From contig OX365947.1 in assembly GCA_947247005.1 (NCBI GenBank), positions 34,862,760 to 34,926,759 on the forward strand: DNA of 64,000 bases, read 5' to 3'. How positions within the stretch are numbered: position 1 is the first letter of the stretch; each line of letters begins with the position of its first letter. The DNA comes from Spisula solida (Eukaryota; Mollusca; Bivalvia; Venerida; Mactridae). The notes beneath the pieces were generated by a model. The model was not told the origin of the DNA. It searched no databases and saw only the letters and a program-made list of their open reading frames with translations. Below, piece by piece: positions 1 to 11,789 of the stretch. Made by a program: the position numbers and the translations under genes.

Positions 1-1170
1 GTCATATTTTGTTTAATACATAACATAGTTTCACAAACCTTGAGCTTTACCTATAATTATGATGGTGATTGAATTACAAGTACGAGCATTATGCCACACA
101 ACTATACGTACACATATATACTTTACCTGTATCTGCATCTCAAGGCGCTTCTTATGAGACTATTTTCATAAAAATCGGAAGTGGTCATGTTGACCAAACT
201 GAAGTTTGAAAAGCTTAATTTTCCATAAGTAAAGGGTAGTTTTCAGACGGTTTTTTAATGGCTTTCTCAATGTATTGATTTTGTAGTCTAAGCCAGCGAA
301 ATGTCTTCACAAATTCTGACTGTACGCAATTTTGTTGAATGAACACTTGTATGAACTAGTATTGCAAACGCTTGATGTTATAAAGCATATACAAGTTGAT
401 TACCGGGATACGTTATATTCATGAATATATTTTACATATTAGATATTTCATTTTGATAAAATAGAAAGTAACTCGTATTCCCGCACATGTCAGCGTGGGA
501 ACGTATTCACGCAGTTTGATTTTCAATCAACAAAACACAATCGCAAGTAATATTGATGCCGAAAATAAAACGCAGGGTGGCTTTAACTTTATCAATTGAC
601 CATAAATATCTCCATTTGCTACTAAATAACCTTTATCGCACTGAAATTGGACTTAACCACGGTTTAGAAAACAGCTGACAGACTGACGATGGTCATCAAA
701 AGCGGTCCGGTTTAAATTGTACTTTAATGGCTGGTGAATTTATCGAGCGGAGTTGAAATACCATACCCAAATAGGCAATCATTTTAAATGGTCTTAGAAA
801 TATGATATTCAGTCTACTGATCACGCATCTAAAATAATGCGATAAAATTACTAGAGACATATATGTATCTAGCCTTACCATATATCTTTTCACCACGGCA
901 TGCCTTTACTTTGTTTAAAAATATTTTCACGTAGCATTTTCCTTCATCGCTCCAAAGACCTAATTTGTCAACCGTCCCAACATGATGTCTACACATGCTT
1001 ATGTTAATAATGCTATATATACATAATTATGCGTACATTATGTTCAGAATTATAAAAAAGATGTATATTCATAATATCAAGGGCAATGCAAACGTAACTT
1101 ATATGAACACCTGTGAATTTATGCTGAAAATATCGAGCCAGTCAGCTTTCTGCTGAAATATGGCAGGCAT
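1..1170. other. AT-rich intergenic DNA with one MITE fragment
   Basis: No gene is supported here. The only recognisable content is a degenerate copy, at about 137-304, of a small dispersed inverted-repeat element found again near 16.3, 53.5 and 59.3 kb. The remaining open frames are short, lack splice context and look like chance. Confidence 0.5.
137..304 (+). mobile_element. MITE family B, truncated copy
   Basis: Shares the core CATGTTGACCAAACTGAAGT and the end GTCTAAGCCAGCGAAATG with copies at 16,265-16,512, 53,490-53,640 and 59,221-59,479. The best-preserved copy (59.2 kb) has imperfect 19-bp terminal inverted repeats. This copy has lost its left terminus. No coding capacity. Confidence 0.6.
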
Positions 1171-1176
1171 ATGAGT

Positions 1177-1245
1177 GCCTCCTCCCGTATTTGAACCCGG
1201 TACGCCAGATTAGACGGCACGCGCTTACCATTGAGCTACGGAGGC
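1177..1245 (-). repeat. tRNA-like sequence (tRNA pseudogene or SINE head)
   Basis: On the minus strand it starts GCCTCCGTAGCTCAATGGT (acceptor strand and A-box-like) and carries GGGTTCAAAT (B-box-like). The acceptor ends pair at about 6 of 7 positions and an anticodon-like stem TGCCG/TGGCG is possible. The T stem pairs poorly and U33 is missing, so a working tRNA is unlikely. A truncated relative starting GCCTCC lies at 58,432-58,487. Confidence 0.45.
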
Positions 1246-1249
1246 ACAA

Positions 1250-4200
1250 AACGCTCATTCATGTTTGCACTGCTGTTTCAATTTATCAAAACACGAAGAG
1301 GTCTGCATTGACAAGCAACCAAATATCAATAAATATCATTTTATATGATTGAATTGTATTGAATGTGATGATCGTGGAACAATCTGGCTAGAGATAATTG
1401 CATTAGTTTTGAATCGTATGACATGATTATGTGTTTTATGTGCTAGGCGTTCCCAACGTTCCTCCGCAGTATTATACTTATAATGTAGTGTGTGTGTGTG
1501 CATGTATGAACACGCAGTACATTACAAACGAAGTTGTATGAATTATAGATTTTCCAAAACAACTATTCCTGAATATTTCTAAATATAATACATCATAGAC
1601 CGGTTCTGTTATTACTTTTAAATACACTAGGTAGATATGAATACTAGTAGTCGGTTTCGGCTTTGCGTATTGGCAATTCTACATGGCGTCAGTCCTATAC
1701 ACAGTCTCGCTTAAAATATACGTAAAAACGTTTAAAAACTATAGGTTTTCAATATTTTCTACTTTAATGTGTTTTTAAATGAATAAGTAATCACCTCATA
1801 CTTACCTTAAGTGTTTAAATTAACTATATATGGTCAGAATTATCAATAACACACACATGTGCTTGTTGCGTTCACTGGTCCTGTATTGTACACCGATAGG
1901 TTAATGCTTAAATAATCCAAATATAAATCACTAGATGGAAAATGTTAATCCACAGAAAATATATATTCCTCCTGAAAATCACATTTTTGCGAAAATCACG
2001 AAATTAAATCCTTAATGACGATAATTTAAAGACTGTCCTATCCGAAACTGGGCGAGCAAGTTATAGGTGTACCACTATAAAGTTTGGATCCACCCTTTCC
2101 GTCATGTAATTCAATCCCAAAAATGCTCAGCGTTTCGTGTTATATAGCAAACACTCCTATTCATTGACTTTACAATGAACAGTATCAATGTAAAAAATGC
2201 CGACTGGTTTATTCAACCTTAGGGGTAGTTATGGTCGTCAGAACTGTTTTGAAATCTACAATTAAAAAAATCTGAATGTATGAGAAAAATGCCAATTACG
2301 TGTGTTAGTTAGAGCGGCATTTTTAAAGTTAGATGAACATTTTTTAAAGAATATTATACTTTAGGAAAGCAGTATATTTGTTCATCATTATGCCTAAACA
2401 AATATGAACAGTATCATGACCGTGATGCACATAAAACTTCAAATATGAAATCTTAAAGAAAACACTTAATACGTTTAGTCTTTTGTATGAAAAAATGTAA
2501 CTTTATGTGCAAAAAAGAAGTTTCTATCATATCCTTTCAAGGACTTCATTTTTTAACAAGAGGACGTCTTACAAGTTTTGTCTTTGAGGAGTATAATGTT
2601 AACACAAACATGTTTTATTAACAAAACATGTTTAATATAATTATGCTCAGAGCTGTTGAGGAACTAGATGCAGATACTAGTAGATAAATAGTTAAATTAT
2701 TGTGAAAACTGGGAACATGTCCATGATACAAACTTGCAATTACATATGAGCCGCTATGGCAACAAAAATAAAATAAAAGCGTAAAATATTTACACAGAAA
2801 TGTAACGCCTCACAAATAAGTACCAGTATTCAAATGATAAGTTGATTCAAAGCAGGTGAACGTGTGTGGGATAATGCCACTAACACACAAACAGGACCAA
2901 AATATGTCAATGTTGAGATGTGCGTTTTGGCACAAAAGCATGCATGTCATTGGTTCCATTGGAAGGTCATAACTTATAGAATATTTGGAATTTTGACAAA
3001 AACTTTTTTTATTGTGTACTGGAAAGATGGATTCGACAGAAAATGCCAAAAAACTAAATTCCAAAAAATTGTCATCAGGGCCCTTTTCTCAGATCTTGGC
3101 TCATAATATACACACATACATACATACTCATACACGTATAAACAACAAACAAGTATGTATTCAAATATAAATGATGCTAGTTTCAATTTTAAGGTTTTTA
3201 AGAAAACAAACTTGACGCAAATACACAATATAACAAATGTGATTAAACAACTGCTGTTAAGATTATTTTATTATTTAATCTATAAGGGGTTGCCACTTTT
3301 CGATGCCCCTCGATGCCAACATTTACTGATACAATACTCTAGATAAAGCTATGTATTGAACCGATATGTGTATTTACGCACTCATTATTTAATTTTCCAC
3401 ATTCGAACTCCTGTCTGCGATTTATTCACCGATAAAACACAAGGACATATTTTTATTTCTTAATAAGACGTGTCAACGAAACAGTACCTTAAAACTCCTT
3501 TAAAATATTTATTTAAGAAAAGTTTTTCTGTTCACAGTATCTGACAATGTCTCGAAAAATTTACTCACATGTTCATTCCTGCGAAATTGTTTGCTAAATG
3601 TAGAAAATGTTACAGGCGCCTGGCCGATCCATTGGACCATGTCAGCCTACACTATGCGCTTCAAATCGTTCATCCAATAAAAAACAGTGTAAAAATATCG
3701 TTTTGCAATATGATGCAGTATTATAGAAAATAAAACTTGCGAAATGATCCGTAAAAATGTAAATTTATAGAAATATAAAAAAAACAGGAACCCTTGAGAT
3801 TACATTCATAATATTGGTCTCAACCCTATACCATGCAATATAAGGAGACAGGCTTAAAACACGAGATTAATAATCAATTAGTGTAATTATTTTAATAATT
3901 AATTAGTGTTTTAATGTAAATATTTATTTTGATATTTGCAATGATCGGGTATTTCTATACATATGTTTTACAGTATCGACGTCTCATAAATGGTATTGTA
4001 TCTTTCTTGTAAACCGAATGTCCGATTTTTTAAGAAGTATGTTTTTTTTCAAAAGGTGACGAAATAAAAGTAAAGTACCAATTTAACGTCTAATTTTAGA
4101 CACACATCCATTTAGCTGACTGTAGTTTTGAGTGCTGTTCCGAAGTGAATGACGTGGCATTGCAAATGCCTATTTCTTATTACCAAGTTAACGCACATAC

Positions 4201-4500
4201 TGTGTAACTACATTTACACTCCAGTGTCCTAGTTGAATGTTCAATTTTGTTCAATCTTGTACATATTCACTCTTAGTGATATACTCTTAAATCGTCACTG
4301 ATAATAAGTGGTCACTTGGCCTTTCAGTGTTTATATTATGCATGTTTGTTTATTGATAGGTCTACAGTTATCTCCGGCGAACTATACATGCATGCATGTT
4401 TTATTGTTGTTGGATACTTTCTAGCAGGGTGTTTTCCGGACTCAAATAGTACACATTTCTTTAAATAGCCCAGTCTCCTTTTTACGATTAATTGATGGTA
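1250..4500. other. intergenic, no supported gene
   Basis: AT-rich sequence with short overlapping open frames on both strands that have no recognisable motif. A short hairpin (AAACATGTTTT, six-base loop, AAAACATGTTT) lies near 2,608-2,635, and a CATA/CACA simple repeat lies near 3,108-3,135. Nothing else is evident. Confidence 0.4.
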
Positions 4501-4507
4501 TCGAACT

Positions 4508-4580
4508 TAATATCACCCGGCAGGTCTATGGGGAAATTTACATTGAGAGGTCATGTGAGGTATAATACTAGTAAATGGTA
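4508..4580 (+). repeat. dispersed repeat fragment (related copy at 10,779-10,850)
   Basis: The segment containing ATATCACCCGGCAGG, CTATGG and an ATTGAG.GGTCA core recurs at 10,779-10,850 in the same orientation. Class unknown; there is no coding content. Confidence 0.5.
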
Positions 4581-4634
4581 CGTGTAAATGAATGCCACCC
4601 AGTGTCCAATACCACGTCACCCGTATGGCTACCA

Positions 4635-4885
4635 CTGGTGTTGGTGATTTAGTGGATAGGGTGTCCACTACGGGTACATTAGGTTGTGGGTTCGATACCA
4701 GACCGCAGTATAACAATCTCTGGTGTTGGTGATTTAGTGGATAGGGTGTCCACTACGGGTACATGAGGTTGTGGGTTCAATACCAGACCGCAGTATAACA
4801 AATATCTGGTGTTGGTGATTTAGTAGATAGGGTGGTCACAACGGGTACATGAGGTTGTGTGTTCGATACCAGACCGCAGGATAAC
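4635..4885 (+). repeat. three tandem copies of an 85-86 bp tRNA-like unit
   Basis: Units start at 4,635, 4,720 and 4,806, each opening CTGGTGTTGGTGATTTAGT. Each holds an A-box-like TGATTTAGTGGATAGGG and a B-box-like GGGTTCGATACC (GTGTTCGATACC in the third), then CAGACCGCAG. Spacing between the boxes fits a tRNA-derived Pol III promoter, but acceptor and T stems do not pair well. They are best read as a tandemly amplified SINE head or tRNA pseudogene. Confidence 0.55.
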
Positions 4886-4899
4886 AAATAAAAGTACCA

Positions 4900-6660
4900 A
4901 TGTAAGTGCCCTAAGTTGGTGTTTAGCGTGAACGGGTTGTTCTACAACTTGTTGGTCCACTGTCAGTATAACGTATTGTTAAACTACCCATGACGTAGCC
5001 ATGTAATGGGTACACCTATAGCTTCACGTTCAAAGACATAGCATGCTAAATTTCCCGAAATTTCGGAGCGCAAAATAAAATGATTTAATATAATGTACTG
5101 TGTCTTCTTAATAAATTACATACGCTTTTTCGACTTTTTTACAAGCAATTAGTGTGTGTTTACATATTAGTGTTAACAAACCATAAGGTTTTTAATAATT
5201 TATAACAGCCTTATAATGTCTGTGTATTTTGATACTTTTTTTAAGAATACAGGATGAATAGTCATTTAGTTCTTTATAGTCTCATTTATCACACCAACGA
5301 ATTTAAGGATTGGTCGCAACTTTTGACGATACGTCTAACGAAAACAGTTACTTCATGCATCGCGACTTTTGATTATGTGCATGTTCATGCAGCTCAAATA
5401 ACGCGATCAATTAATAATAACAAAATGGGTTATATACGGGATTCTCGTCGTGAGATCCTAGAGCGTAATATCTGATACATAAATTGTTCATTATATAATA
5501 TTACTGTTAAATTGAGTTTGTTTTCTTATACTACTCATAATTTGCTGTGCACCACTTTCGTTATAAATGACAGTTTAACACAAAGCGTCTCTGTTTTCCG
5601 TCCGGAGCCCGTTGCCTAACTATTTCAAGCGCTACCTAGTGTTCTCTATAGCAATATTGGGTAGTGGTTTCGTTAGCTAATGGGCCCGAGGTTTCTCGCC
5701 ATTGTTCAACTATCACTATCAGTTGACTAGATTGGTACCCGTTTCTAAAATTAAACAAATGTGACCGAGGACCAGTCTACCTGTTGACCCGGAAACCATG
5801 ATCTCCCCGATGGTAATTTATGTGTTACACTAAATACAAACTGGGGGTAAATGGACAGTGGGAATAATAAAAAAAAAATCTTTATTTAACGAAGATGGCA
5901 CATTAAGATTGTACCAATTATATATTATAATATGATATCTTTTTTACACTGTGGTCATCTAATTAACATTTAATCATTATAATAAAATCATTCAAACATA
6001 TTCAAACATGTATTTAAATGTCTAACGTTATCAAACTTACATACATGCATACACATTAAACACAAGCGGTAGACACATCCAATACGATAGTAAAGTTTTA
6101 GAATAATAATAATTATAATAATCAAATCGCTATCGAATATAATTCATGGGAATGTCATACATCGACATGGTGAGCGGGTAAAGTCAATAATAATGACCAA
6201 TGCAGTTCTATTGTTGTTGGGATAGAGTTAATCGTTTCAAAAACGCCCCCGCCTTCAGAAATGCTTTGCAAATTGTCACACGCGTATGATTTTACGCTCC
6301 GAACACCTGTCAACGCCTTTGTGAGACGTTATTATTATCAAGTTCAAAGACACAGACCGAGGGCCCACATCGGCAACTAGAGTCTTCAATTGGTAACTCT
6401 TGTTAGAATGCTCAACCACAGGATTCGAATCCAATAAAGATACTATATTATGAGATATATAATGCATTGAGCAAATACTGCAGCGCACAGACTGTCCAAA
6501 GCCAAACAGAAACGACGACAGAGCCTGGCTATCCACGCAAGAGACAGAACGAACCTTCCATATTCCAAAAACTGAAATATCAAGCAAGCCTATATAATCA
6601 CCCAGCAATGAATAACACACTGTGGACTTCGAATTCCGTGCATAATTAACTATAAAGGGA
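4900..6660. other. intergenic, no supported gene
   Basis: AT-rich. Short open frames at 5,254-5,475 and on the minus strand at 6,276-6,620 show no recognisable domain or splice context. Confidence 0.4.
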
Positions 6661-6667
6661 GGTAATT

Positions 6668-6904
6668 ATGAATGATAACTACACTGAAGTGAAGTACGGG
6701 GATACTTTTTACAGCCGCCACACGGCACTCAACAGCCGCAACTCGTATCTGTCCGTCATGTACAACCCGCTAAGACATCCACCGTCTGTGACATCACTAC
6801 GAGAAGACAGACATCGAGTTCAACAACAAAGGATCAGTAAGTTAATCAACAGCATGGGGAAGTGGTGTCGCATTGTCACTAATATCAAGAGAAACCAATC
6901 ATAG
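6668..6904 (+). CDS. possible small hypothetical protein, 78 aa
   Basis: I do not recognise it. An ATG-initiated frame of 78 codons begins 15 bp after a TATAAAG run and ends at TAG. The product is polar and basic, with no signal peptide, membrane segment or cysteine pattern. Another open segment (6,467-6,649, no ATG start) precedes it in a different frame, so a two-exon gene is conceivable. A chance frame is at least as likely. Confidence 0.2.
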   Translation: MNDNYTEVKYGDTFYSRHTALNSRNSYLSVMYNPLRHPPSVTSLREDRHRVQQQRISKLINSMGKWCRIVTNIKRNQS

Positions 6905-6909
6905 TAAAA

Positions 6910-8480
6910 AATGTGTGAAGCCTCAAAAACTGATATCTCCGAATTTAAAACCCTACTACAGTATACAAAAGCCAATGTACTTCATAACATACATTTAACA
7001 TGTTCTAACATTACCGACGATTTCGCCTATATGGACAAAGAACAAACATTACGTTATACAACGTTTGATATACAATGAAAGTGACATCATGTCGTTTTTA
7101 TGACGTCATGCAGATAAACAAGAAAAGTAAATACCATACTTTCGCAAAGTAACATTGGCTTAAGCGAGCTAAAATCATGTTATAATAGAAATAAAATATT
7201 AAAAAGCCGTAGTATACCTTTTTATACAATAGTTTGTCGTTCTGAAGCATTGACCTTCGTGGTTAATTCCTACGCGTCAGAACACCAAACCATTGTATAA
7301 CAGCCGGTTTACTACGTTTTTCAGTTTATTTCCTTAATATATGCATTCCCTGGTTATCTTCTCTTCCATGTGTGTAATTAAACACGCTTCATTAACCAAT
7401 TCAATAGTTTAGCTAGACCTTCAGCAGCATTTGGACGAATAACATTTTTCGACAGACCTAGTCCAAATGCTAAACATCTACCCATCCTATCAAATGTTGT
7501 ATAGTATACCGAGTGTAACTATTATAAGGGTAATAAATTTAAGCGATGCTGTGCTATGTAAATGGGTAAATTGAATACAATGGAAAATGATTATGCAAAA
7601 TACGAATTATGACAAGATGCATTATTTAGATATGTGTAGTGATGTTTTCCTTATACTGGCATCACATGGACGGGCCGGGGTTTAAACGTTTTGAAGAATG
7701 CGCCTGACATCGCAGTTGTATCGATTGGCCATGCGTATAACAAATTGCAATAAAATTTACATTGGCAACACTAGTATAATGTTATCTTTTATTTAACGGT
7801 TTTATCATATACGTAAACACATTCATACAACTGTGCGAATTCAAAATCACAGAAACGCGCATACATATATGCCAAAAAAGTATTTGACATGGATAGTTGA
7901 AGCGGTAAAGTAATTAGGGGGGGGGGGCAACCCACAGCTTACCGGCTGTGGCGTTCCAACCTATGACCATTATCTGAATGTTTGTTCTTTGTCTGTTTTA
8001 TATCACAGTTTAACTAAAAAAGGAACTATTAATGATTGCAGTGTTGCAGTTATCGCACTAATTTTCCAATGCAGCATTGCAGTTATTGCATTTCTTTCGT
8101 TCGAAAATATGACCTAAATAGCTTTAGATAACAAATGATATAAATGTATATGAGACATATGTATATATGCCATCAGACTATCCGTACTGTTTCGACGTAT
8201 ATTATAACAATAGAAATCTAGCAATACTTTTGAAATACCCAGATGTCAGGATTCCCATACTGTCAGCAAAATATTATAATTACATGTACATGTATATCAC
8301 ACCACAGTAATAAGTCAGATAACTATACAATAATGATTTACATATCCGACAGAATCATAAAATATACAATCATACCCCATTCGTTTATACACCGCACAGA
8401 GTGTAGAGTCATACTTCAAACAGTTGCTGGTTTTAAAATCATTGCTTTTTGACTATGAATATAGGCGTATACTTGAACCC
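6910..8480. other. intergenic with one palindromic MITE
   Basis: Apart from the 80-bp palindromic element at 7,221-7,300 and a run of 11 G at about 7,917-7,927, nothing coding is supported. Confidence 0.4.
7221..7300. mobile_element. 80-bp palindromic MITE
   Basis: Termini TTATACAATAGTTTG and CAAACCATTGTATAA are 15-bp inverted repeats with one mismatch, and the inner flanks (GTTCTGA/TCAGAAC) also pair. A related half lies near 59,628-59,670. No coding capacity. Confidence 0.55.
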
Positions 8481-8518
8481 TTTAATGACTTAGATAGGTC
8501 AAGGTTCGATATCAATAC

Positions 8519-9815
8519 CTCTACTCCGCCTTATGATCCCGGTGAGGACACAGTAATCACTATACCAGGGTAGCCTATACTCCGCCTTATGATCCCGGTG
8601 AGGACACAGTACCCACTATACCAGGTAGACTCTACTCCGCCTTATGATCCCGGTGAGGACACAATAACCACTGTACCAGTGTAGCTTCTACTCCGCCTTA
8701 TGATCCCGGTGAGGACACAGTAACCACTATACCAGGGTAGCTTCTACTCCGCCTTATGATCCCGATGAGGACACAGTAACCACTATACCAGTCCCGGTGA
8801 GGACACAGTAACCACTATACCAGGGTAGCTTCTACTCTGCCTTATGATCCCGGTGAGGACACAGTAACCACTGTACCAGGGTAGCCTCTACTCGGCCTCA
8901 TCAGCCTGGTGAGGACACAGTAACCACTATACCAGGGTAGCCTCTACTCCGCCTTATGATCCCGGCGAGGACACAGTAACCACTATACCAGGGTAGCTTC
9001 TACTCCGCCTTATGATCCCGGTCACTATACCAGGGTAGCCTCTACTCCACCTTATGATCCCGGTGAGGACACAGTGACCACTATACCAGGGTAGCTTCTA
9101 CTCCGCCTTATGATCCCGGTGAGGACACAGTAACCACTGTACCAGGGTAGCCTCTACTCGGCCTCATCTGCCTGGTGAGGACACAGTAACCACTATACCA
9201 GGGTAGCCTCTACTCCACCTTATGATTCCGGTGAGGACACAGTTACCACTATACCAGGGTAGCCTCTACTCGGCCTCATGATCCTGGTGAGGACACAGTA
9301 ACCACTGTACCAGGGTAGCCTCTACTCGGCCTCATCAGCCTGGTGAGGACACAGTAACCACTATACCAGGGTAGCCTCTACTCCGCCTTATGATCCCGGT
9401 GAGGACACAGTAACCACTATACCAGGGTAGCTTCTACTCCGCCTTATGATCCCGGTCACTATACCAGGGTAGCCTCTACTCCACCTTATGATCCCGGTGA
9501 GGACACAGTGACCACTATACCAGGGTAGCTTCTACTCCGCCTTATGATCCCGGTGAGGACACAGTAACCACTGTACCAGGGTAGCCTCTACTCGGCCTCA
9601 TCTGCCTGGTGAGGACACAGTAACCACTATACCAGGGTAGCCTCTACTCCACCTTATGATTCCGGTGAGGACACAGTTACCACTATACCAGGGTAGCCTC
9701 TACTCGGCCTCATGATCCTGGTGAGGACACAGTAACCACTACACCAGGGTAGCTTCTACTCCGCCTTATGATCCCGGTGAGGACACAGTAACCACTACAC
9801 CAGAGTAGCCGGTCT
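8519..9815. repeat. 56-bp minisatellite with a 434-bp higher-order repeat
   Basis: About 23 tandem units of 56 bp with the core CTCCGCCTTATGATCCCGGT followed by GAGGACACAGTAACCACT. Variants (CTCGGCCTCATCAGCCTGG, GATTCC) recur in the same order at a period of 434 bp. A shortened unit (GATCCCGGTCACTATACC) appears near 9,021 and again near 9,455, so a block of units was itself duplicated. Confidence 0.9.
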
Positions 9816-9819
9816 GATT

Positions 9820-10910
9820 GAACTATACGAGTGAGGCGGTCGTTTGTTTGGTTTACGTCGGCATACAATGTATCACAAGATTGAGATAATTCATAGAACA
9901 TAAATAATGCATATACATGATATACTACATGGTGGCATCTTGTTTGTACATCACAAACAAGATTAATACGTGATATCTATAGAGACATTTTATTCTGATC
10001 TCATCGAGTCGATAATCTCAACACCGATCACTGTAAGAAAGGGGCACATATGAGCCACTGCATTGTACCGTCTGAAATTCGAACCAGAGATAATTCGATC
10101 CGTAGTCAGGAGTGTTTCCAACTCGACATACGTTCCATCGTTACGTATGATAAATGAAGAGAAATTATATAATTATTACATTTAGGCGGATGCCGTTTTC
10201 TACGCGTTTTTAATCATGTACGGTTGACAACAATTACTGACTGCCGCAAGCAACATATAACTTCAGCATATGTACAAGATACGATCTTAGCTGCAATTAT
10301 TTAGAACATCCTTGTTCTACCTGGTAGTGTGTGGTGTGTTGTCTAGTCTAGATTACTATCGGCCGTGTAAGTTGTTCGCATTACCAGATAAAAGTCAGTT
10401 TGTAGTATTAGATAACATGTGCTAGAAAATGGACATAAAACATCCACTATAATACTTCGTAAAAACGTTCAATGCATCCTTTATTTAAATAAATTATGAA
10501 ATGGTAGGTATACCATGCGTAGGTGTATCTTTCTGTATGTGCGTCATTCACAAATTATACCTTTAATATTATGAAACCGTTTAAACTAAATGTCATTTAC
10601 ATCTATACCAAAACGCCATATGTAACATTCTACATGTGACGTCAGATTTGAATACAGTAGTATCATAATTTATTACATAAATAACACATGACTTCGAGGG
10701 TGATAGTAAATAATACCAACCCGAGAATAGTTATATAACCCGAGTCTCAGCCTGGTTGAACAAAATTTCACTATCTGTGATCGAACAAAATATCACCCGG
10801 CAGGCCTATGGAGAAAATGCATTGAGGGGTCACGTGATGTATAATAAATGTTAACAAAACATGAATTCGTTAACAACCCTAGTAAAAGTGTATACATAAA
10901 ACTGCCCTTA
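9820..10910. other. intergenic, no supported gene
   Basis: AT-rich. It includes the second copy of the dispersed ATATCACCCGGCAGG repeat (10,779-10,850). A weak minus-strand B-box-like sequence lies near 10,077-10,097. No gene is supported. Confidence 0.4.
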
Positions 10911-10914
10911 CTTT

Positions 10915-11293
10915 TGACTAATCAGGTTCTTTAATTAATCAATTAACTGCGCAATAACAATTTACAGCGTGTGGAAAATGGCAAGTAAACGTGACACATT
11001 ACCCCGAGGTTTGGGACCAAGTGTTACAGACTTACAGCCCATAGGGCAACATGTTGCAAGTAGTAAATACCGATTACAATGAAGCTTACCTGCAAGAAAC
11101 ACGGACGGAGGTGAAGAGGCGATGTTGGAAAGGTTGGAAATTGTTGGATTTTGATTGCTTTGTACATAGTTATATTTTCAATACTTGACCGCCCAAAAAG
11201 TTGGGACAATGTGTTACATTTATGAACCATTTTCAAGCGGTTGAAATTGTTGATGCATAGTTATATTGATTAATTAAAGAACTTGATTTGTCA
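10915..11293. mobile_element. 379-bp MITE with 29-bp terminal inverted repeats
   Basis: The left end TGACTAATCAGGTTCTTTAA (continuing TTAATCAAT) and the complement of the right end (TGACAAATCAAGTTCTTTAA...) match over 29 bp with three mismatches. The interior holds no intact frame. It is a non-autonomous cut-and-paste element of unknown superfamily. Confidence 0.65.
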
Positions 11294-11789
11294 GAATCAG
11301 GTCCAGTTTTTTGTTTACACATTTACCAAGTCTATAAACACGAGTTCACGCTACTTAGAAAAATGTATTACTTTGCCCCGGTGGCCCATTTCCATTTGTA
11401 ACTCATTGCCCATACGCACTTACATGAATACAATCGCTCTACAGTAAAAACTAAAGGTAAGGTGGCCAAATCCCATTTCTGGTTGCTGACGTCAATTTTG
11501 GTAAACAACGTCATAATGTTTTCTAAAGTTATTTACAATTACTGTGTACAATTCAGATGATACTTACTAGTATATACTTACTTATTGCCTGCTACGCCCT
11601 CAAACAACATCCACCATCTGTCTGTCGCGATCCTCTCCTCAACTGTTTCTGTGTTTGGTGCATTTTCTTAAATTCTGCCTCGACAGTGGGCCTCCATGTT
11701 GTTTTCGGTCTATCCTGGTTTTTGGTCTCCGGCCTCCAGGTGCCCAGTGTAATGTAACGTTCGTCATGGAATCTTTTTCAATCAGGGAA

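Noticed and set aside
1177..1245. Functional tRNA gene
   Set aside because: T-stem mismatches and lack of U33. The same kind of defect applies to the tRNA-like sequences at 21.4-23.9 kb.
8519..9815. CRISPR-like array
   Set aside because: Units are contiguous with no unique spacers and the DNA is metazoan; this is a minisatellite.
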